From Pedobacter sp. L105 (GTDB lineage: Bacteria; Bacteroidota; Bacteroidia; Sphingobacteriales; Sphingobacteriaceae): 64,000 nt of DNA. The notes under the pieces were generated by a model. It saw only the letters and a list, made by a program, of their open reading frames with translations. It was not told the origin of the DNA and did not search any database. The stretch spans positions 1 through 64,000 of the forward strand of contig NZ_LMUP01000007.1 in NCBI RefSeq assembly GCF_009765875.1. The letters run 5' to 3'. Both the position numbers and the translations under genes were made by a program. Shown here one piece after another: positions 17,243 through 25,665 of the stretch (position 1 is the first letter of the stretch; each line of letters opens with the position of its first letter).

Positions 17243-18618
17243 GGGAGTGTAAAGTGAACTGTGTCAACATCACTTCTTCTTAGGTGGAGGCTCCTTCAGC
17301 CTCCACCTAAGAAGAAGTCGCCGAAGGCTTTCAATCGATCACCGAATTTAATAAAGAGCTGCGACATTGTCAAGCCCCAATTGTGCATAGGCATTGTCCA
17401 TTTTTTGGAAAAGTCTCTATAGGAAAGATACACAAGCTTCAGTAGTGCCTGATCTGAAGTAAACGCCCCCTTAGTTTTCGTTATTTTACGGATCTGCCTG
17501 TGCATTCCTTCAATGGCATTAGTGGTGTAAATCACCTTCCTTATTTCCGCAGAATACTCAAAATAAGTTGAAAGATTCGTCCAGTTATCCACCCATCCCT
17601 TAACTGATAGCGGATATTTTTTGCCCCATTTATCTTCAAACTCCAGTAACTTCTCATAGCCTTGTTCCTGATTATTAGCCTTATAAATGGGCTTAAGATC
17701 AGCAACTACTGCTTTTTTATCTTTTTCAGGCACATAACGAAGGCTTGTACGGATTTGGTGCACAATGCATAACTGAATCTGTGTTTTTGGAAATACAGCC
17801 TGGACCGCTTCTGGAAAGCCTTTTAAGCCATCGATGCAAGCAACCAGGATATCTTCTACACCACGCTGTTTCAAATCTGTGAGTACAGAGAGCCAGAATT
17901 TTGCACCTTCATTTTCTGAAAGATACACGCCAATTAAATCTTTTTTTCCATCACGATTCACGCCCAGGATATTATATACCGCACGGGACTCAACACCACC
18001 GCTATCACGTACTTTGTAATGCATACAATCAAGAAATACAAAGGGATACACTGTTTCCAATGGTCGATTGCGCCATTCGTTCATTGCAGGGATAATTCGG
18101 TCAGTAATGTTAGATATCTCCGTTGCTGAGATGTCCATCGCATACATTTCCTTTACATAATCTGCGATATTACGAGTACTCATTCCGCGGGCATACATCG
18201 CTATTACATTATCCTCCAGCTCATCAGTGATAATTAACTGACGTTTAGGAACGATCTTGGGCTCAAAAGTTCCGTTGCGATCACGAGTGCTTTCCAATTC
18301 AAATTCTCCTGATTGCAGACTACGAACGTTTTTCTTTGTCTTACCGTTACGACGATTGGGTTCGCTACTGCTTTTACTCTCCTGAAGATGATTATCAAGC
18401 TCCCCTTCGAGCATAGATTCCAACAAATGCTTCAACATCGGGGCAAAAACACCATTGGTGCCGCCCATCTTTTTGCCTTGATAAAGGCCTTCCATAGCTT
18501 CATGTTTGAAGCGCTCAAAATCGAATGGTTCTTTACTTTTCATTGTGTCCTAAGTGGTACTAAATTACTTATTTTAACTCTATCATTCTAGAGTTGACAC
18601 AGTTCACTTTACAGTCTC
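17243..18618 (-). mobile_element. Complete IS256-family insertion sequence, 1376 bp
   Basis: Bounded by 26-bp terminal inverted repeats (17243-17268 and 18593-18618) that match at 24 of 26 positions; the inner 21 bases (TGTAAAGTGAACTGTGTCAAC) are identical. Flanked by the perfect direct octamer CGTAAAAC, so the boundaries are firm. Contains one intact transposase gene, so it is probably still mobile, and insertion was recent enough to leave the duplication unmutated. Confidence 0.93.
17296..18543 (-). CDS. IS256-family (Mutator-type) transposase
   Basis: A 415-residue transposase of typical length (about 400). The DDE triad is visible: Asp172 in FVFLDCMHYK, Asp238 in VACIDGLKGFPEA, and Glu345 in YTTNAIEGMHRQIRK. 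The helical insert between the second Asp and the Glu contains the C-x2-H motif (LCIVHQIR), typical of the family. The N-terminal region carries the DNA-binding helices, and the protein ends in FGDFFLGGG 47 bases from the element's left edge. No frameshift or stop. Confidence 0.95.
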   Translation of the reverse strand: MKSKEPFDFERFKHEAMEGLYQGKKMGGTNGVFAPMLKHLLESMLEGELDNHLQESKSSSEPNRRNGKTKKNVRSLQSGEFELESTRDRNGTFEPKIVPKRQLIITDELEDNVIAMYARGMSTRNIADYVKEMYAMDISATEISNITDRIIPAMNEWRNRPLETVYPFVFLDCMHYKVRDSGGVESRAVYNILGVNRDGKKDLIGVYLSENEGAKFWLSVLTDLKQRGVEDILVACIDGLKGFPEAVQAVFPKTQIQLCIVHQIRTSLRYVPEKDKKAVVADLKPIYKANNQEQGYEKLLEFEDKWGKKYPLSVKGWVDNWTNLSTYFEYSAEIRKVIYTTNAIEGMHRQIRKITKTKGAFTSDQALLKLVYLSYRDFSKKWTMPMHNWGLTMSQLFIKFGDRLKAFGDFFLGGG

Positions 18619-18626
18619 CGTAAAAC
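18619..18626. repeat. 8-bp target-site duplication, right copy
   Basis: CGTAAAAC directly after the right inverted repeat, identical to 17235-17242. It is followed by CGTAAAG, which completes the interrupted operator. Confidence 0.85.
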
Positions 18627-18714
18627 CGTAAAGTGCAAGATTTTTAAACTTTATTAGTGTAAAACAGTATAATTGTTATGTGCAACAGGATTAACGAATT
18701 TCAGTTAATGGATC

Positions 18715-19383
18715 CTAAATAATTCCCATGTCTTTACAATAAACAATCAATTGTTCATTATTAGAAAATCCAAATACCTCCCTGATGAGGTTAAAACGTT
18801 TCTCGACACTGCTTAGACCAGAGGGCTTAATGTTGTTTTCTTGTAAATAGGATGGTATTTCTTTTTGAAGTATTCCCTTAGAAAGCAAAGATATGATCGT
18901 TATATCATAGGTGGTAAATTCATGCGAGTTTTTATCTTTTACAGCTTGCTTTAGATCAATAGATATGTATTTATTTCCTTTATAAACGCGATCAACAGCC
19001 ATTTTTAGATCTTTAGCGTCATTCCGTGCTTTCCTAACATATCCGTTTATGTCCAAGTCCTTAAATAGAGAATGAATTTTTGATTGCTTATTTTCAGCAG
19101 AGAATACAATAACTTTTAAATTAGATTGCACATTTTTACAAGCCTTTATTAATTCGATGCCCCCGGAAATTTTTTGTTTTTGATGGTCTTCTTCAAAAGA
19201 TAGGTCCGTAATGAGTAAATCATAGGGATCATCATTTTTAACCGCCTTTAATATCCTGGTTAAAGCGTCATCACAGTAAAATACGTAATCAGTATCAATA
19301 ATTCCCAGGTCTTCCAAGGTTATTCGCACCGAAATGTTAGAACTTTCGTGGTCTTCAGCAATTAATACTTTTCTAAACATCAT
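18715..19383 (-). CDS. LuxR/NarL-like response regulator
   Basis: A 222-residue two-component response regulator. The receiver domain has the acidic pair (AEDH at 9-12), phospho-acceptor Asp60 in LLITDLS, Ser/Thr at VIVFSAE and the conserved Lys in YVRKARND. The C-terminal half (about 150-222) is a helix-turn-helix of the LuxR type, somewhat diverged (YDITIISLLSKGILQKEIPSYL). The kinase gene lies 8 bases upstream, so they form one operon. By position it is the best candidate for binding the TTACG-N6-CGTAA repeats found beyond the IS element (inference). Confidence 0.85.
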   Translation of the reverse strand: MMFRKVLIAEDHESSNISVRITLEDLGIIDTDYVFYCDDALTRILKAVKNDDPYDLLITDLSFEEDHQKQKISGGIELIKACKNVQSNLKVIVFSAENKQSKIHSLFKDLDINGYVRKARNDAKDLKMAVDRVYKGNKYISIDLKQAVKDKNSHEFTTYDITIISLLSKGILQKEIPSYLQENNIKPSGLSSVEKRFNLIREVFGFSNNEQLIVYCKDMGII

Positions 19384-19391
19384 TTATCAAA

Positions 19392-21062
19392 TTAACATAT
19401 GGGAAAGGAAATTCGAATCTTCAGTCCCCTTTCGGTTTCATTATCAAAAGTAATTGTACCATGGATATTTTTTATACGGTTTCCCGTACTGGTAAGCCCG
19501 TTATTAAATTTAATATTGTTTGATATGCCTCTTCCATTATCAGAATATTGAATATTAATGTGCGTATCAGTTTGTTCAAAACGAATAAAAACATCAGTCC
19601 CTCCGCTATGTCTAGTCATGTTGACCATCAACTCCTGAAGAACAATTTCAATTTCATATTTTGCCTGGGAATTTACATTTTCCCATAATCCCGGACTGCT
19701 TCCTGTATAGCCTACACGAATAATGTCAGTCACAAAAGATTTTAATATTGAGACTATTTTTTCATGAAAGTTCTCATCTGTCGTTGATAACTTTTCATAA
19801 GAGATATCACGGGATTTTTCATACATATCATCCAATCTATCTACAATACTTTCTCTATCTAAAACCTTCACATTGTCAATTTCTTTCATTACTCTATATA
19901 ACCCGTTTGCAACAATATCATGTACCTTCTTTGATAGCTTAAGTTGATTTTCACGAATGGTATTTTGCGCTTCCAGCTGCAGCTTTTGTTTTCCCTTTTT
20001 GGACCAAAGGAAGATAATAATAGATCCAGCAATGATTAACAAAAATGTACCAATTATGATTATCTTTTGTTTAGTGATCTGATAAGTTTTCTCATTGTTC
20101 TCTTTTTGAAGATTCAGATTATCCGCTTTATTTTTTTGGGCTTCATATCTTATCAGTGCAAATTGATTTTTAGCAGCGTTACGCGCGGTCTGTATGCTAT
20201 CGTCTAATTTTTGATAGGTTTCAAAATAAGTTTTTGTCTCTGCTGGTGAACTTAGTTTTATCAATTTTTGAAGTGCTTCACGTTGATCATCCGGGCTTTT
20301 GATTTTCTGAGAAACTTCATACATCTTTCCGGCATATAATAAAGCAGTATTTGGCTGCCTTGCAGTATAATAATAATCAGCTAAATGAGCATAACTTGAA
20401 TTTTGTCCCCATAAATCATTTTCTTTTAAACGAATATTTAATGCCCTTAGCAATTCTGGTCCTGCCTCATATTGGCCATTATTCAGCCACTTTGTAAAAG
20501 AAATATTGGTTAATATCCTTGCATACAATATTTTATCTATTTTTTTTGAAGAGATAATCTGATTATATATTTTAAGAGCCTTTAAATATTTTTTGCCATC
20601 TCTATAGGCTGCTGCTTTATTATTTAAAATGCTCAATCTTAGATCATCATCTTTCGAGAATTTGATAGCTAAATTATAATATGGAATAGCTGCGTCATAA
20701 TTTTTTAAATTTCGCATATTTAATCCCAGTTCACTATAATTTGCTGCAAGACAGGAATAATCCTTTTTCTTTTTCTCATTTAAATATTTTAGCGAGGCCA
20801 GTAAACTTTCCTGACTTCCAAAATAATCGCCCGCATCAGTTTGAATTGCAGCCATAAAACTATAGGACAATGCTATTGATAAACTATCTTTGGTGGTCGT
20901 AGTAACTTTGTTAAAATAATAAAAAGCTGAATCGTTATTCTTATATAAGAATGATTGAGCTTTTTTATAATTAAAATCTTCAATGACAGATTTTTTGTCT
21001 TGTTTCTTTCCACAAGACAAAAGAAAAAAAATGAAGATTAATAAAAGAAATGTTATTTTCAA
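19392..21062 (-). CDS. TPR-containing lipoprotein sensor histidine kinase
   Basis: A 556-residue sensor kinase. The signal sequence ends in FFLLSC, so Cys17 may be lipidated. Residues 30-300 are TPR-like helices (for example YSELGLNMRNLKNYDAAIPYYNLAIKF in the third repeat region). One membrane helix lies at about 332-352 and a coiled segment leads to the phospho-acceptor His in SKKVHDIVANG near 380. The HATPase domain has the N box (LMVNMTRHSGG), the G1 box (YSDNGRGI) and GLTSTGNRI. This domain order is common in Bacteroidota NarL-type systems. The signal it senses is unknown. Confidence 0.88.
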   Translation of the reverse strand: MKITFLLLIFIFFLLSCGKKQDKKSVIEDFNYKKAQSFLYKNNDSAFYYFNKVTTTTKDSLSIALSYSFMAAIQTDAGDYFGSQESLLASLKYLNEKKKKDYSCLAANYSELGLNMRNLKNYDAAIPYYNLAIKFSKDDDLRLSILNNKAAAYRDGKKYLKALKIYNQIISSKKIDKILYARILTNISFTKWLNNGQYEAGPELLRALNIRLKENDLWGQNSSYAHLADYYYTARQPNTALLYAGKMYEVSQKIKSPDDQREALQKLIKLSSPAETKTYFETYQKLDDSIQTARNAAKNQFALIRYEAQKNKADNLNLQKENNEKTYQITKQKIIIIGTFLLIIAGSIIIFLWSKKGKQKLQLEAQNTIRENQLKLSKKVHDIVANGLYRVMKEIDNVKVLDRESIVDRLDDMYEKSRDISYEKLSTTDENFHEKIVSILKSFVTDIIRVGYTGSSPGLWENVNSQAKYEIEIVLQELMVNMTRHSGGTDVFIRFEQTDTHINIQYSDNGRGISNNIKFNNGLTSTGNRIKNIHGTITFDNETERGLKIRISFPIC

Positions 21063-21091
21063 GAGCTTTTTTTTGAAAAATACAAAAAAAT

Positions 21092-21125
21092 ATATGAAGA
21101 AGAAACTTTCGCTCCTTCTTCATAT
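21092..21125 (-). terminator. Intrinsic terminator after the 46-aa gene
   Basis: Perfect 11-bp stem ATATGAAGAAG/CTTCTTCATAT (21092-21102 and 21115-21125) with a 12-base loop. On the minus strand it is followed by a run of seven T; on the plus strand by six T, so it can act both ways. It separates the 46-aa gene from the kinase gene. Confidence 0.75.
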
Positions 21126-21162
21126 TTTTTCAATAAGACAAGTAGTACCTGCCTTATTATAT

Positions 21163-21303
21163 TTAGTGACCTGTCGGTGGAATGTGACCCGAATCGCCAC
21201 CTGTATCAGGCGCATCTTGTGTTGTAGGTGTAGTAGGACTTGGCGGTGTTGGGTGACCTGGACAGGCTAATCCTATCATTATAGCAATCATTAATTCTAA
21301 CAT
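21163..21303 (-). CDS. 46-aa Pro/Thr-rich lipoprotein-like peptide
   Basis: A short frame from the ATG at 21303 to the TAA at 21163. It has a hydrophobic start (MLELMIAIMIGLAC) with a lipobox-like GLAC, then a Pro/Thr/Gly/Asp-rich tail (HPTPPSPTTPTTQDAP). It has its own strong terminator (21092-21125) and lies just upstream of the sensor kinase on the same strand. The signal-like start, composition and dedicated terminator support a real small gene; no family is known to me. Confidence 0.45.
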   Translation of the reverse strand: MLELMIAIMIGLACPGHPTPPSPTTPTTQDAPDTGGDSGHIPPTGH

Positions 21304-21338
21304 GGTTCAAAAATTTAAGAATGAAATACTTTGTAGTT

Positions 21339-21359
21339 CCCCACGATCCGTTCGTGGGG
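21339..21359. repeat. Perfect GC-rich hairpin
   Basis: CCCCACGA-tccgt-TCGTGGGG, an 8-bp perfect stem with a 5-base loop, upstream of the 46-aa gene. A second perfect palindrome TCAGAAGGCCTTCTGA (21378-21393), followed by AAATTTTT on the plus strand, lies 19 bases away. Either could be terminator-like; their transcript is unclear. Confidence 0.45.
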
Positions 21360-21579
21360 GCTGCTACGATTTGTAAATCAGAAGGCCTTCTGAAATTTTT
21401 GGGAAGTAATGAGAATCAAACGCGGGAGGTAATAACTGCTTCCCAAACCGGCTACTAACTACCGCGCCTTCATCTCTTTTTGAAATCTGTTTTGTACATT
21501 TAAACTTTGATAGCGAATCAAAGTCTGAACTGATTTCTAATGCAAACATACGGGGAGGTAAATGACTATCTATCAGTGA

Positions 21580-21642
21580 ATTCCGAAGATTCCAATCATT
21601 CCATTGGAATTCCGAAAATTCCTTAGAAATTCCAAAAATTCC
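21580..21642 (+). promoter_or_regulatory. Seven helically phased ATTCC boxes
   Basis: ATTCC starts at 21580, 21589, 21598, 21609, 21618, 21629 and 21638, so spacing is 9, 9, 11, 9, 11 and 9 bases, about one helical turn each. The array ends 18 bases before the ATG of the following gene. This looks like a multi-site operator or an intrinsically curved promoter region. Confidence 0.5.
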
Positions 21643-21660
21643 GTTTAACTATAGCTCTTA

Positions 21661-22653
21661 ATGGATTTGAAAAGATTTGAAGATTATAAAAGAGAAGTAA
21701 TTCTTGCTTATGAAAAGAAAAAAAGGGAAGGTAAATTACCTCCTAATTTGGAGCGTCCGACCCCCGCAAAACTGAAAAAGGAGTGTCTCAAGGAGTTTTC
21801 CAATAGATATTCAGATAAGGATAGTCCCACCTTCTCATCGCTATTGAATAAAGGAAACAGTGCGGGAGAATACTTAAAATTAATCGATCAGTCCGAACCA
21901 AAGATCTTTAAACCGCTAAATAACTTTTTAAATAACAAGATAGGTTCGCCTAAAGATATAAGTATTGAACTCTTAGCCTGGTTAATTGATTTTGGAGACA
22001 GACCACACAGGTATGGAGATATTTATGAGATAGTAAAAGAAGACAGGAATTCATTAACAAATGTGACAGCAGCAGACACATCAGAAATTATATATCCTGA
22101 AAAAGAAGCAAAAGTTGAGAAGTTGAGTGAAACTGATCTCACAAATATTCCAGAAGAAAAAGATAATAACGAGGGTTCGAATCCCTCTTCCTCAACTACA
22201 GATGATATAGGTGAAGTAAGAGACATTTCTATAATGCCAAGAGACGAGATTCAGAATAGCGGCACCACAACTTTTGGTGTTCCACGTAAATTCAACAAAT
22301 CTATTCTGGCATTTTTTGGTGCATTCATCATCTTTAGCGGCTCTTACATAGTATATATTCTCAGAGATCACCAGTGTATGTACTGGGATGGTGGTCAATA
22401 TCAATCAATAGGATGTAATGAAAAAGTTAATGGTGCCACTATAATCGCTTTAGACACTTCCAGATTAGCACATTTAAAAAGAATAACGAATCTGTCATCC
22501 ATTACTATAAATGATATTGGAAAAATTTACTATTCAAAGGTATATGGCAAAGTAGAATTTTATACCACCGGAGGGGAAAATCCTAATGATAGCCATAAAA
22601 GGTTATTGCCAATGACTAAGTATATGTATGACAAGTATGTCCCTCATAAATAA
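21661..22653 (+). CDS. Single-pass membrane protein of unknown function
   Basis: A 330-residue protein. Residues 1-130 are soluble, helical and charged; 131-205 form an acidic, Ser/Glu-rich linker; one membrane helix lies at about 213-235 (ILAFFGAFIIFSGSYIVYIL); the C-terminal 95 residues (from DHQCMYWDGGQYQSIGC) would face the periplasm and contain two Cys that could pair. No family is recognised. The layout of inner sensor region, linker, helix and outer domain resembles membrane-bound regulators. The DNA for the linker includes a perfect tRNA T-arm-like sequence (22171-22187). The gene stands alone, preceded by the ATTCC array. Confidence 0.65.
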   Translation: MDLKRFEDYKREVILAYEKKKREGKLPPNLERPTPAKLKKECLKEFSNRYSDKDSPTFSSLLNKGNSAGEYLKLIDQSEPKIFKPLNNFLNNKIGSPKDISIELLAWLIDFGDRPHRYGDIYEIVKEDRNSLTNVTAADTSEIIYPEKEAKVEKLSETDLTNIPEEKDNNEGSNPSSSTTDDIGEVRDISIMPRDEIQNSGTTTFGVPRKFNKSILAFFGAFIIFSGSYIVYILRDHQCMYWDGGQYQSIGCNEKVNGATIIALDTSRLAHLKRITNLSSITINDIGKIYYSKVYGKVEFYTTGGENPNDSHKRLLPMTKYMYDKYVPHK

Positions 22654-23017
22654 CCACCTGGCAGACACCTTCGAATCCTGGCAAGAAATTACATTCCATC
22701 AATTAAGCAGGATCACAATTACATGAGACTTGTCCATGTTATATAATTCCCACGCACAATATGCTACGGCTAGAAATATATCTGATATGTAAATGTGAAA
22801 TCTAATTAGTTTAATATATTTTCAAAAGGAAATAAATAAATACAAATTCAATGTAAAAAATCACAAAATACTGTATTTAAGTAAATTACATAAAGAAAAC
22901 TATGCTAATCGACATTGTAAATTAATAATTATACAAATTAATTGATTCCTATTTGATTAATTTCAGTACATAAAATAGGAGATACTCACCAAAGTTATTT
23001 TAAATAGAATTATCCGC
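22654..23017. other. AT-rich gap with no visible gene
   Basis: About 360 bases of strongly AT-rich sequence after the one-TM protein gene. I see no reading frame with family features and no clear terminator. Composition differs from the core genes further right, in line with an accessory region. Confidence 0.5.
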
Positions 23018-23360
23018 ATAAAGCCCCAACACTACTCATTCCAGTAAAGACACCCTCCTTTTTAGCCGGTAACCTCACATATTTTGAAGCTTCATCGTGT
23101 AAACATCCACAGGGTCTAACCTTGATGTATCCAAGACCTTCGGCAGATATGCCTTGGACATTTGCTGATACCCCAAATTGAAGATTCTTCGACAGCTGGA
23201 AACCCACAATCTGGATCTCCGGATTTTATTCTTTCGGACACATAGAATTACACATGACACTTCCCATACCTCCCATTGAACTTACAAAATGCGCGATCTG
23301 CTGATTGTTATCATGGCAGACCTCAGGTTCTGTAGTTTCATAATCTGCCAGGCAATTATT
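23018..23360 (-). pseudogene. Decayed internal fragment of a cysM copy
   Basis: This stretch aligns base for base with the middle of the intact cysM at about 25772-26120, in the same orientation, with many substitutions and small indels. Shared runs include the code for DEASKY.R..AKKEG.F.GMSS and the HFVSSMG region. Frame breaks occur in the region of the LPKIFDAS motif and elsewhere, and both gene ends are absent, so no enzyme can be made. It is a diverged partial duplicate or the scar of an older cysM allele. Confidence 0.85.
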
Positions 23361-23772
23361 AGTATATGTTATTCCTAGTTTTCTATAAACGTATTCAATA
23401 GAATCCTTTACATAAAAACCTTTTGTGATAATTATTTGGTAATCTCCTCATAGAAATCCAGAAGATATGTACAAAAATGAAGTTCACATAGAGAAACGGG
23501 CATTTCACGTAAATTAATTTTACATTACATTTCATTTATGTTACTTCATATAAAAAAATGATTAACTATCAATATAATCAAACTGATTTCACAGCAGCAG
23601 TAATATTGTGTAATGCTGAACTTAAAAAAGCAATAGGTGCTAAAGTCCCCATTTATCTATGATCGTAAATCAAATCCAGAACTTGTTAAAGTTGCAGTAT
23701 TACTGTGAATTAACAAGACCACTCTGCTCGAATCTTCTAATTAACAAACGCTATATATCTTAATTAAATTTC
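23361..23772. other. AT-rich gap before the DUF4369/TlpA pair
   Basis: Homology to cysM ends near 23360. The remainder holds only a 34-codon frame (ATG at 23558, reading MINYQYNQTDFTAAVILC and ending in a TGA near 23662) that may be a gene fragment. No clear promoter element or terminator is seen. Confidence 0.4.
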
Positions 23773-24462
23773 ATGAAATATTTCATCACACTGCTTTTTG
23801 TATTTAATACACTCATTTTAATAGCCCAACCTATAAAATTCAATATCCAGGGTGAAATTAAAAATACAGCGCATGCTAAATTTGCTTATCTGACTACGCT
23901 ATCACAGCAGACAACTATTTCAAGTCCAAAAATATTTATAGTTTCTCCCATTATAAATGGAGAATTTTCATTTAAAGGAACCTTTAACTTAGAACAAAAT
24001 GATTATCAACAAGCCTGCGTGTTCGTGGATGAAAGAAGTAACATTTCAAAAGAGGAAATAGCATCAAAATTTAAAGAACTCATTTGGGTAACAGGAAGAG
24101 AAGGTAATTTAAGAATGATTGTCCTGGAAGATCTTACACTCAAAATAGAGGGGCAGGATCAAATGAAAGTATCAGAAATCACAGCAGGCGGTAAATTAAC
24201 AAAACAATTAGATGAACTACATCTTGCTTTTGTCAAAGGAGATAAAGAATTTTTAGTATTTATAAAAAAATATCCGGATTCACCAATCAGTTTCGATGGA
24301 GTAAAATCATTAACTAATATGGCTCAAGCCTCCAATAAAGATAAAATCGAAAGCAGATGGGGATCTCCTGTAGAACAGTATGAACTACTTTCAAACAGAT
24401 TGAAAAAAAGCGGGAAAGGCATTATTTTAAAAAAACAGATAGATGAAAAATATAAAAATTAA
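23773..24462 (+). CDS. Exported DUF4369-like protein lacking a thioredoxin domain
   Basis: A 229-residue protein with a signal peptide (FITLLFVFNTLILIAQ). The body resembles the N-terminal DUF4369 domain of Bacteroidota TlpA-type proteins: a strand-rich start FNIQGEIKNTAHAKFAYLT, ING.FSFKGTF, and a helical end with YPDSPISFDGVKSL and SPVEQYELLSNRLKKSGKG, where the thioredoxin domain would normally begin. It stops instead, so it is either a stand-alone version or a truncated one. Its TAA is followed directly by the ATG of the next gene. Confidence 0.6.
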   Translation: MKYFITLLFVFNTLILIAQPIKFNIQGEIKNTAHAKFAYLTTLSQQTTISSPKIFIVSPIINGEFSFKGTFNLEQNDYQQACVFVDERSNISKEEIASKFKELIWVTGREGNLRMIVLEDLTLKIEGQDQMKVSEITAGGKLTKQLDELHLAFVKGDKEFLVFIKKYPDSPISFDGVKSLTNMAQASNKDKIESRWGSPVEQYELLSNRLKKSGKGIILKKQIDEKYKN

Positions 24463-25617
24463 ATGATAAAAAAAATAATAGTCTTAATCATCCTGACCAA
24501 TATAACATTAACCTCATTTGGTCAGGAGCCCGTTACAGGAAAGCTAATAATAGCTTCAGATTTAGCCAGCCTAAAAGAGCTACCAATAAAGATTTTAATT
24601 GAAAAAAGCGATTTGGGAGATTACGAAAGTACAATAGATACTTGCAAAATAAACGATAAATCATTTAATTATAAGACAGACATTCCTGAACCTGAACTGA
24701 TTAAAGTAACCTGTTATTGGCAGGGTAAAAAACTTACCTCAACATCGTTTTGAGCCTTACCAATCACCTATAAATTAAAAATTAGCGATAATCTGCTACC
24801 AGAAGTTATAGATGCAGCAAACTCGAGCTTTGCAATAGCTATTAGTGATATAAAAAACCAGATATCCAATTCCAAAAACAGATCAGACAGTTTAGTAAAA
24901 AATATCAGTTACGAGAACCATTCAGTAGCTGATGTTGAAGAAAAAATAGCTCACCTGAGGGACTCAATTGAGTTTGATGTTGACGAAAACATTTACAAAA
25001 AGAATATTCTTAACCACTTAAATTCCCCTTTATCCTTATATGCATTATGTAGATATGCTGAAAGACCTTACGCAAATCAAAGAATTAAATCTGAGCCTGA
25101 AAAAATAGAAGCCCTACTTAATCAATTGGATACAAGTTTAAAAAAATTACCATCAGCTGTAATTTTGCTCAAAAAGATAGAAATCAGTAAACAACTGAAA
25201 ATTGGAAAAGTATTTACAACAATTTCCTTAAAAGACACAATAGGTAAAGCTTTTAAAATAGGGAATTTCAAGGATAAATATATTCTTATAGATTTTTGGG
25301 CCAGCTGGTGTATCCCATGCAGACAAGAAAGCCCCGAATTAATAAAAATATTTAAAAAATATAAAGGGGAAGGGTTTCAAATTATTAGCATTAGCAGGGA
25401 TGTAATATCTTCAAAAGCCAATTGGAAAAAAGCAATTAAACAAGATCATACAAACTTGTGGCCTCAACTGAGTGATTTTGATAATTTGGCACAAAATACT
25501 TACGCCATCAGATTTATACCTACCAATTATTTGGTAGATAAAAATGGGGTAATAATTGCGAGGGATTTGAAAGGCAAAGAATTGGAAGAAGAGCTAAAGA
25601 AATTATTCGGGCGGTAG
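24463..25617 (+). pseudogene. TlpA/ResA-like thiol-disulfide oxidoreductase with in-frame TGA
   Basis: One continuous frame of 385 codons interrupted only by TGA at 24751-24753. Before it: signal peptide and a strand-rich DUF4369-like part, ending in WQGKKLTSTSF. After it the same frame continues (ALPITYKLKI...) through helices into a complete thioredoxin domain with active site WASWCIPCRQESP and cis-Pro loop RFIPTNYLVD. A single TGG-to-TGA change would explain it. The protein would normally be periplasmic and reduce or isomerise disulfides. Either a recent nonsense mutation, a sequencing error, or rare readthrough; an internal start is unlikely because the signal peptide would be lost. Confidence 0.82.
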
Positions 25618-25651
25618 TTAATTACATTTAGTTATTTATTCAACCGCCCGA
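25607..25651. terminator. Convergent terminator between tlpA-like gene and cysM
   Basis: Perfect 9-bp GC-rich arms TCGGGCGGT (25607-25615) and ACCGCCCGA (25643-25651) with a 27-base AT-rich loop, between two genes that run towards each other. The left arm overlaps the last codons of the plus-strand gene. Confidence 0.6.
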
Positions 25652-25665
25652 TAACATTAAAACCC

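Noticed and set aside
21364-21549. 61-codon minus-strand frame
   Set aside because: Its translation looks like read-through of tRNA-like DNA; no start context or homology is recognised.
23010-23260. Short frames within the cysM-like fragment as real genes
   Set aside because: They are pieces of a frameshifted cysM copy and lack both ends of the enzyme.
24751-24753. TGA as selenocysteine or recoded codon
   Set aside because: No SECIS-like structure was noticed, the site is not at a redox position, and TGG-to-TGA mutation is simpler.
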